This document shows positions 8,838-15,348 of a stretch of 15,348 nucleotides of DNA, piece after piece. A model generated the notes under the pieces. That model searched no databases and was not told where the DNA came from. It saw only the letters and a program-made list of their open reading frames with translations. The stretch is from assembly GCA_009760855.2 (NCBI GenBank), contig WPIO01000636.1, forward strand, positions 1-15,348. Reading direction: 5' to 3'. The first letter of the stretch is position 1; each line of letters starts with the position of its first letter. The position numbers and the translations under genes are program-made. This DNA comes from Cristatella mucedo. Lineage: Eukaryota > Bryozoa > Phylactolaemata > Cristatellidae.

Positions 8838-8885
8838 AGCATGCACAGCACCAGCAGTCATTAGCACATAAAGTTAGAATCAAGC
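8838..8885 (-). mobile_element. LINE 3' UTR fragment
   Basis: GAGCATGCACAGCACCAGCA followed by an AGCACATAAAG-like segment matches, on the minus strand, the LINE 3' UTR just after the stop codon at 10805-10848 (GCAGCATGCACAGTGTCAGC ... AGCACATGAAGG). Only about 50 bp are recognisable. Confidence 0.6.
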
Positions 8886-8924
8886 TGCTGCCTTGCCAAT
8901 CTAAGAGTGTCAATATGTCTTTAA

Positions 8925-10585
8925 CCTCTGGTTATGTCTCAGCACCTCTCTAAAAGGCTCTAGTTAGACCAGTACTCAAGAAAGTGGCACTAGAGCAAGA
9001 CAACTTGTCCAACTACCGCCCAGTCTCCTGTCAACCAATTTTATCCAAGAAAAAAAACGAGTCGCGATTGACCATCCGAACTCATATATTGAAACTATAA
9101 CATTTGCTCGTATTTTCCAGTCTTGTGTATAGCTAATCGCTCCAGGAGTCAGCAATGGGTCGGGTGTACGCCTTATTTAGGAATGCAAACACGGGTAGAG
9201 CATATCTGCTTGTTTTGCTCTTTCAATTGGCATTTTTCAATAATATCATACACCGACTCCTTCGCGAGCGCCTATCATCTAGCATGAGCATTACTGGCAC
9301 TACATTGCACGGTAATGTTTCAGATCCTATCTAAATGGGATACTCCAGAGTTTTAATGTGCATGTCCAAAGATTATCCGAGAAACCTCTGAAATATGGGT
9401 TACTTCAGGGCTCCGTGCATTATCCCGATCTTTTCACGGTTTATACTTTTGTTCTTGTGGATATGCTTACCAAGCACAATCTAGCCATTTGCTTTTATTG
9501 GTAATGACAATCAGGGGTACCTTTGCTTTTATCTCTACCAGCATTCCGGCACGACTATTTTTCTCCACTCCTTTGCTGCATGTGATGATTACTTACAGCC
9601 GCACAAAGGCGGCAGCAAATTTCTTAAATTGAATAAATGGAGGCAAACTGAATAGTTATGGGACAGCCAGTTTAAATCGTAAATTAGAAAAGCAGACGCC
9701 CAAAATATGCTCTGCTAGCATATCTCATGTGAATCTGCCCTAGGTGCCATTATCCAAAAAGAACTTTCGTTTGATGACAACATCAGTTCCACAATATATT
9801 CTGCTTACTTTCAGTAACATAACACTGCTAAAATTCATCTGACTGTTTACACTGTGATAATACATCAAAGTTGGTCCATTCATTTGTGATATCCCGTCTT
9901 GACTGCGGTAACTCACTGCTTGCTGGTCTACCAGCTTGTCCAATCAGGGGCTTACAGCCAGTGCAAACCTCTTCACCTTGGCTTCTCTGTCGTCAGCATT
10001 GCAGTTGCCACACCACAGCACTTCTCGCCGACCTGCACTGGCTATCAGGCCAAAAAATCATCGACTTCAAGGTTTCGTCGCTCACTTTTTGTTCACTTCA
10101 TTCTTTGGCCCCAGACTACCTATCAGATTCACTGCCTCATCAGGCTGAGAGTCGCACGACCAGCCTTTATTGGAATCTAATTGTTTGCCCATACCTGGTA
10201 CGAACTTAAAGTAACCTAGATATCGTTCCTTCATTTCCTATGCTCCCAAAGGCTGTAACTAACTACCGTCTTGTGGCACGACTTTACCTGACTTGACCGC
10301 ATTTATAAAAAAAGTAAATCGCGTTTATTTATTGCAGCAATTGGTGGGTCCATGTGATTCTATCTTTATTTGCTCAAACCTACCGGCACAGTGCATGCTG
10401 GGGCTAACCACACTTGCATGCTGACTCTGTGCATGTTACCCCAAGCCGTGTGACTCTTTTTTTATTAAGCATGCAACCACAAACCATCTGATCTAGTTTC
10501 TCATGCGGCTATAGTAAAGCACCTTAAAAGGGAATAAGTTCCATGAGGGTGGTTAACAAAGTCTGCTCTTAATATTACTACTATA
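8925..10585 (+). pseudogene. L2/CR1-like LINE reverse transcriptase, longest copy
   Basis: This is the most complete LINE here, covering most of the reverse-transcriptase domain to the 3' tail, heavily decayed. In order: LVRPVLKKV and LSNYRPVS (9011-9028), a conserved motif early in the RT domain; a diverged LAFFNNIIHRLLRERL equivalent of the LDLSAAFDTIDH block; KYGLLQGSV (9391-9417), equivalent of YGVPQGSVLGP; IGND (9497-9508) in place of the catalytic YADD; LGAIIQKELSFDDNIS (about 9740-9790); SRLDCGNSLLAGLPAC (9892 onward); ADLHWLS (about 10025); FKVSSLTFCSLHSLAPDYLS; then a diverged C-terminus and 3' UTR with GCATGCTGAC and GTAAAGCACC near 10515. Frame changes are needed between several motifs (for example between 9391 and 9497), and many stops interrupt it. 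No upstream endonuclease domain or ORF1 is recognisable. Reverse transcription from this copy is not possible. Confidence 0.88.
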
Positions 10586-10610
10586 CAATTTATTTGGAAC
10601 CTCTTATATT

Positions 10611-11020
10611 TAATAATAATAATAGTAATAATGCACGTGACAAAGAGCCCTCAGAGAACTTAATCTCTTTCTAGGCGCTTTACATTTGCTGCATACTGAA
10701 ATGCGATTGAATGGTTTATAAAATCATGCTTGAAAAACAACAAAATGAATAATATGGTTAGGGGTGAATTGCATATTGTTAGCATGCATGTGTGGTTAGT
10801 GGCAGCATGCACAGTGTCAGCAAGCATAAGCACATGAAGGACGAATCACAGGGACCCACTAAATGCTCTCCTGAATAGGTATGCTTTTAAATTCCTTTTA
10901 AATGTGGCCTGGTCAGGGGATGTTCTGATACAGGTCGTGAGGAAGTTCCAGGCTTTGGGAGCATACGAACTCAATGCACGGTCTCCAATGGATTTAAGGT
11001 TCGCTAGATTCAAGGTATGT
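10611..11020 (-). pseudogene. LINE C-terminus, 3' UTR and tail
   Basis: Read on the minus strand, about 58 codons are open from roughly 11020 to a TGA stop at 10848-10846. They include NLKSIGDRALSSYAPKAWNF, then TSPDQATFKRNLKAYLF and RRAFSGS, the typical C-terminus of this LINE family. This is the least damaged coding stretch in the window. About 235 bp of 3' UTR follow, with TGACACTGTGCATGCTGCC and TGTAAAGCGCCTAGAAAGAG, then GCACGTGCATTAT-like sequence and an ATT-repeat tail at 10640-10611. It has no ATG because it is only the end of an ORF. It lies tail-to-tail with the plus-strand LINE ending near 10585. Upstream of 11020 the frame is closed by stops, so the element is 5'-truncated or broken there. 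Confidence 0.87.
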
Positions 11021-12090
11021 TTAGATTTAAGGTTTTTTATTTAAATTCAATTAGATTAGACTTGTTTCCAAACATACTGCTACACCTGCCTTGGATAAGT
11101 TGTTTACTAGATTTAGTTTACTTGGCATACAATATTCTTGATGACAGTTTCTTCGATCCTCAATGCAAAATTAATTGTGCGTTTCGTTTTCAATAGGCTA
11201 TCTGTTGTACATATACAAGGATTTAATCATAACCATATTTGCCACACTTTTTCAAATTTACTTGTATTTGCACATGATGATGAAAGAGGAGATAATTTTA
11301 ACAAATCCCACGTAATGCAACTTGCTGTTTCTTGGTACGTCACTACACAAAAAGCTACTTATGTGCTACTCTAATGCACATCGGCCTAATATTTCACACG
11401 GAAAGGCTATGGGGATTTGGGAACACCTTCAATACCCAACTGAATTACTCTTGCTCAAGAAAGCGATGGTTACAAGCATAGCGTAGTCTAGAATGACATC
11501 GACATATTAACTAGCTTCTAATTAGCAGCTCCATGATTAGCAAGTGTATACCGTTCTCGGCACCTGGAGAGACGACGTAAGAGAGAAGTTGAGTAAAAGT
11601 AGTAGAAGTGAACAAACGTGATGGCTGTGGGTTGAGGCCTATCATTATTTAACGTTTAAAAATATAGGCATCTGTCAAAGATAACACTAAAACTTGGAAC
11701 GTATGGTGATTACCGAGCACCTATTAGAAGCAATGAGCTTTCAACTGAAACGACAGACTGGGGATTCCTAACAGTCAATAGCACTACCATTTTACTGTCG
11801 TTCAGGTAAATAATTATAAATTGCAAACATTACTGATCTAAGCCTCTCTGGCAAGCATTACTTTGTAGTCAATGAGTGTACTTGCATTGCAGCAGATTCC
11901 GTTGGTTACAGCGGTAAATACGGTTTGATGTTTTTAAATTAAAGTTCATTGCGAATTAAATAGTATTGCATCTCTTTTCCAAAAAATTAGTGAGCATGGA
12001 AACAACAGCAGCAGTCTGAGTACGAACCCTTTTGTGTCACTGTTAACACCTCTTTTAGATAAATCGTGCCGCTCATAGCACACCCTAAGT
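11021..12090. other. No recognisable gene
   Basis: AT-rich sequence without a recognisable gene, RNA or repeat. A plus-strand frame of 78 codons (11138-11374) has no domain I recognise, no repeated copy in the window to test it, and a length expected by chance in this much sequence. Confidence 0.55.
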
Positions 12091-12094
12091 ATGT

Positions 12095-12440
12095 GGCTAG
12101 GTTAAAAGAATTTGCTCTTCTGATAGGTGATGCTGATCTGCGACCACCCACGCGTGCTTGAAATTTGGGAGTCGTTTTGACTGCTGCCTAAATTGTATAA
12201 ACTTTATTCAGAAGACTGCTTCCACAGCTAGCCATCACGTCCAATCCCAACCTAAAACTAGACGCTGCTTCTACAAAGGCTTGCGAAAATTTAAATAGCT
12301 AATTGATTCGTTCTCGGCTTGATTATTGGAATTCCCCTTAGGCTGGGCTATAAAAAGTCCAAACTCGTGAGTGACTCATTATTCAAAATGTCGCTCTGGC
12401 TATGAGGGGTCTGAAAAAGTTATGTGCAAGGCCAGGGTCC
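12095..12440 (+). pseudogene. LINE reverse transcriptase fragment, second subfamily
   Basis: One frame gives LLIGDADLRPPTRA (from about 12117), a stop, NLGVVLTAA, stops, NPNLKLDAASTKACENLN, a stop, then IRSRLDYWNS (12306-12335) and AGL. These follow the order of the L2-type RT end (LLIGD ... NLGVVLDS ... SRLDYCNSLLSGL). Beyond 12370 the segment IIQNVALAMRGLKKL matches the family LQLIQNVAARLLTG pattern and runs into the start of unit B, so the duplicated unit itself begins in LINE-derived sequence. Wording differs from the other copies (GDADLRPPT, SRLDYWNS), suggesting another subfamily. At least four in-frame stops; non-functional. Confidence 0.75.
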
Positions 12441-12701
12441 CGCACTCCGTAAAAAGGGGACCTACGTAAGAATTGGGCAATGCGAGACAGTTGGGGGACC
12501 AAGGGGAAACTCAACTAGATTTTCCCAATATTAAGCAGATCCCTTTAAAAACCGGCCAAGGACACTTGCCACTCGACGGCAAGTAAATTCTTAAAAAGTC
12601 TTTGTTATAAAAGGATTTTCGGTTACTAATGGGAGGTACGGAGATTTCCTTCCCTGGCCACGTCCCCATAAGTAGGGACAGTTTTCCGAAACCCGCGTTG
12701 T

Positions 12702-13043
12702 ATGGGTTTAGTGTTTAGGTTTTTATGGGCTTCCAGTGTTTGGGGTTTTTTAGGGTTTCAAGCCGAAGGACTTAGAGTTTATTAGATTTAGGGTTTAAGA
12801 CTTGGACTTTAAAGGATTTTAGGGTTTGGGTTTTAGGTGTTTTATGTTTTAAGGGTAAGGGTTTTTTTGTTGTGCTGCGGGGGTTAGTTGATGGTTATGG
12901 TTTTTTAGGGGATTCGTGGATTAGCGTTAGGGGGTTTGGGTTTTAGGAGTCTAATGTTTAGCTTTTATGGTTTGGACGATCTCAAGGTTTAATTTTAAGG
13001 CTTAGGGTTTCCTGGGATTGAGTTTACGTTTCAAGGTTTAGGG
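12702..13043 (+). repeat. Degenerate TTTAGGG-like block, copy B
   Basis: The counterpart of 5127-5450, with the same order of variant heptamers and the same CAAGCCGAAGG interruption. It differs mainly by added bases in T and G runs. Its orientation is the same as in unit A. Confidence 0.75.
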
Positions 13044-13112
13044 CGGGCTTACGCTCAACCGCCTAAATGCCCTTGCTCATATTCGTCCACTTTAATTTGT
13101 GGCAATATAAAT

Positions 13113-13270
13113 GTAATTTAATATGGGAATGTTAATAAAAAAAAAAAACCTTAACATGCACACTTGATAAAAAAGCTGCACTTTTGAGAACTCAATTTGG
13201 TTTCGAGGCACTTTACATTTGGCCTACGCAGGGAAAACATGATTGAATTGGGGGGCGTTAGGCCTTGATC
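13113..13270 (-). mobile_element. LINE 3' tail, inverted, in unit B
   Basis: The counterpart of 5513-5645: AAATGTAAAGTGCCTCGA and TTTTATCAAGTGTGCATG on the minus strand, with a homopolymer-expanded AT-rich tail (a run of A near 13137-13148). Only the end of the element is present. Confidence 0.7.
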
Positions 13271-13855
13271 TCATGAGCGGGCCCGTTATAACTTAGTAGA
13301 CCTTTTTAGGCCGGCTTAGCACGAAAGTGCAAGATTTGCATGGTACGCTGCGTTTGGACCGGGGCGAGCAAATAAGAAAAAAATTGTTGCCAAGGGAACA
13401 TTCGCACGCTCTCTCGCTTAAGGGCTGCTCTTTTCCTTTCACGCCGGCTGGCAGCGTCTTAGCTTGTGCAGGCGGATTTTATTCGTTGCATGTTTTGTTT
13501 TGGGGACCTTTTGTTGCCCCACAAGCTATAATTGCTTGGACCAGTTGTAGTTTTTCAAAATAACATTTCTAGGTGTTACTTTTGGCTGCTTTTAAGATTG
13601 GGTTAAATTGTGGGTATTTAGCAAAGAAAAGGCACTTCGGAGCCAGCCAGCTTTAGACGCCAATTGTTTGGCGGCAATTGGAACGCCGGTTTTAATTGCC
13701 TCATTTAGGAATTCCTAGCACTCCTATAAGTTTTTATTATTGCCGTTCAGTTTTGTAGTTCATTGCTGCAATACCCACTTTATTACTTTTCCCGGTTTGT
13801 TTACTACCTCTAGGGTTAATTAACCCCCCCCTTATCTTTTACAAAACCTAGGAGC
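13271..13855. other. Spacer between inverted LINE ends, unit B
   Basis: The counterpart of 5646-6150, with no recognisable gene. The 78-codon frame at 13327-13563 is not open in unit A and arises from the added bases, so I do not call it. Confidence 0.55.
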
Positions 13856-13859
13856 TATG

Positions 13860-14592
13860 TCGCAGAGTTTAAACACTGAACACCTCAGGTATGTAAAGTA
13901 TATCTCCTTCTGAATCAGCTCAAAACATCTAGATGTCCCATGTTTTCTAAAGTGACTGCTCGTTAGACGACCACATCAGCTTCACAATCAAGTCTGCCCA
14001 CTTTTAGCTGCATGAAATGCTAAACTTCGGGCTTATTTAGATAAGAACGCGCATCTGAGTTAGTCTATGCATTTTGGGACATCCAGTTTCGACTTCTGTA
14101 ACTCAACTGCTTGTGTTGACCTCCTGGCATGTGCACTAATGTGGATTACGCAGGTGCACTCACAGCTAGGCCTTGTCCGTCGTGAGCAAATCATTGTAAG
14201 CAACAGATCGACTTCAAGATATTGTCGCTCACTTTTAGGTCACTTCATTCTTTGGCTGCAGCCTATCTTCCAGATCTACTTCCCCAACATGCCAAGCATC
14301 CCGTACACTAGTGTTTTCCGAAATCCAGCATTGTTTTTTTACCAATACCCTCGCAATGGACCTCTAATCCTCTAGAGACCGTGCATTTAATTCGTATGCC
14401 ACAAAGCCTGAAACTCAATCCCTATTTGTGGCGCAGCATCCCCTGACTTGATCACATTTAAACATAACTTAAACCATACCTATTTAGGACAGATTTTATT
14501 GGTACCCTGTAAATCTTTGTAAAGCGCCTAGAAAGACATTGGCATTATCGAGTGTGCTTTATCAAGTGGCCTCATAAATAATAATTATTATG
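13860..14592 (+). pseudogene. L2/CR1-like LINE, 3' half, copy B
   Basis: The counterpart of 6155-7041, with recognisable DDHISFTIKSAHF, FCNST, SNRSTSRYC (a shifted reading of the QQIDFK block) and AAYLPDLLP-like segments. It shares the in-frame TAG after SAHF with copy A, so that stop predates the duplication. A 43-bp deletion near 14193 removes the DLHWLP block, and a 129-bp deletion at 14503 removes most of the 3' UTR. The tail (AAAGCGCCTAGAAAGACATT at 14521, TTTATCAAGTGG, then AATAATAATTATTATG) is intact. Non-functional. Confidence 0.85.
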
Positions 14593-15205
14593 TAGGGCGA
14601 GTGGCGGATTGTAAATAAGCAAATTGATTCAGATTTCAAACTCTGACTTGGCTTCCTTGTTGCTCGTTGGTACGCCTTTTGCTATCACGTAAGCTTAACT
14701 GTAGGATCTATGTGATCTATGGTAGTGAAACCTTATTCTACTCGGGAGCTCGTGATCGTTAGCTGTGTTCATTTGATGGTCCCATGAAAAGGCCTTATGC
14801 AATAAAGCGATCGTGAACTAATAGCCATCACAATCCTCTGCACGTGTAGCCATGACGGCGACATCTCAAAATAGTAAGAATGAACTCTTGGTTCTCGCCA
14901 TAAATTGCCCGAATAACACCGTCCTCTGGCTATTCTGCCCCATAGGTGATTCCATGCCGGTCCACTGAAGACACGTCCCACGGCGGTAAATTCACACGCA
15001 TCCACGAGTAATCGCTTAGGCGGGAGTCCATTCTTTGAAAGGCCCATTACTTTTGTATTATGGCACTTACTGCTAATACCTGCAATCAGTCGATGTAACG
15101 GAGATGCTTTACTACAAAAGACTCACGTGAATCTTTTCATAATTTTTCTATGTAAAGCTTTGAGACCCAGAATTTTTTTTTTTTATGGATTAAAGGTGGA
15201 TTTTT
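14593..15205. other. Second spacer of unit B
   Basis: The counterpart of 7042-7595, including the GTAAATTC/TCCACG partial duplication. The 92-codon minus-strand frame at 14769-15047 is interrupted in unit A and shows no known domain, so I treat it as incidental. Confidence 0.6.
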
Positions 15206-15210
15206 TTATG

Positions 15211-15320
15211 TAGTGATTGCAAGACCCTAGTTTAAGGCTGTTTTGGTTTTTTTTTTTTTTTTTAAAGATCTCTCGGTCCCGGAAGGCCATGGGTTAGAAA
15301 AATTTTCCCCTGAGATTGGG
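15211..15320 (+). ncRNA. tRNA-like SINE head, degraded copy B
   Basis: The counterpart of 7598-7680. The A-box-like CTAGTTTAAGGCTG remains, but a T17 run has replaced T5. The B box GGTTCGAATTC is replaced by GGTTAGAAAAATTTTCC, so no pol III promoter remains as written. Some of this damage may be sequencing error. Confidence 0.4.
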
Positions 15321-15348
15321 CGAAGTTCTTCGTTTTCATCTTTGATGC

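Larger units (their letters stand above)
12358..15348. repeat. Segmental duplication, unit B (runs off window)
   Basis: Collinear with unit A. From matched anchors, A 4864-7699 is 2836 bp and B 12385-15348 is 2964 bp, although B lacks two blocks of about 129 and 43 bp. B therefore carries about 300 extra bases, mostly single insertions and lengthened homopolymers (for example T17 at 15247-15263 against T5 in A, and T12 at 15173-15184). True substitutions also exist, especially in the LINE part, so B is a paralogue and not simply the same sequence repeated. The unit continues beyond the window end. Confidence 0.9.

Noticed and set aside
9740-9943. 67-codon minus-strand frame
   Set aside because: It is the opposite strand of the plus-strand LINE, whose motifs explain the sequence.
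11138-11374. 78-codon plus-strand frame in a repeat-poor interval
   Set aside because: No recognised domain, AT-rich composition like its surroundings, and a length expected by chance.
14769-15047. 92-codon minus-strand frame
   Set aside because: The same DNA in unit A (about 7240-7460) is not open in that frame; it depends on single-base differences in the error-prone unit.

Overview
This window reads as a gene-poor, repeat-dominated stretch of a eukaryotic, most probably animal, nuclear genome. The evidence is a set of decayed non-LTR retrotransposons of the L2/CR1 type. They carry the reverse-transcriptase hallmarks NYRPVS, SRLDYCNSLLAGLP and DLHWLP, and their 3' ends finish in ATT/TAA microsatellite tails. 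There are also tRNA-like SINE remnants and AT, TTTA and CT microsatellites, and no bacterial gene arrangement anywhere. This type of LINE is abundant in cnidarians, molluscs, echinoderms, amphioxus and fish; I cannot fix the species. I see no intact protein-coding host gene, no rRNA and no functional tRNA.

Layout. 1-360 holds a minus-strand LINE fragment. 895-1999 is a sharply bounded GC- and CpG-rich island with a 121-bp tandem repeat, possibly an LTR. 2002-2320 is a compound TA/TTTA microsatellite. 2998-3172 is a minus-strand LINE tail. About 3175-4680 is the first copy of an unidentified old repeat whose second copy is at about 7590-8640. From about 4838 to at least 7699 runs unit A, which is repeated as unit B from about 12358 to the window end. 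Each unit contains a degenerate TTTAGGG-like block, a minus-strand LINE tail, a plus-strand LINE 3' half, and a tRNA-like head. Between the units lie the longest LINE remnant (8925-10585, plus strand), a minus-strand LINE 3' end placed tail-to-tail with it (10611-11020), a feature-poor kilobase, and a LINE fragment of another subfamily (12095-12440).

The LINE copies look dead: they carry stop codons, frameshifts and a lost catalytic aspartate. The most useful observations concern structure. Units A and B are a recent duplication. Unit B is loaded with single-base insertions and lengthened homopolymers, which looks like unpolished long-read sequence rather than biology. A 129-bp deletion in B has TACCC at both edges. 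LINE 3' ends are paired in inverted orientation around a shared central segment. I did not find a convincing new biological system; the candidates for novelty are the unclassified old repeat, the GC-rich island, and the LINE/telomere-like composite unit.
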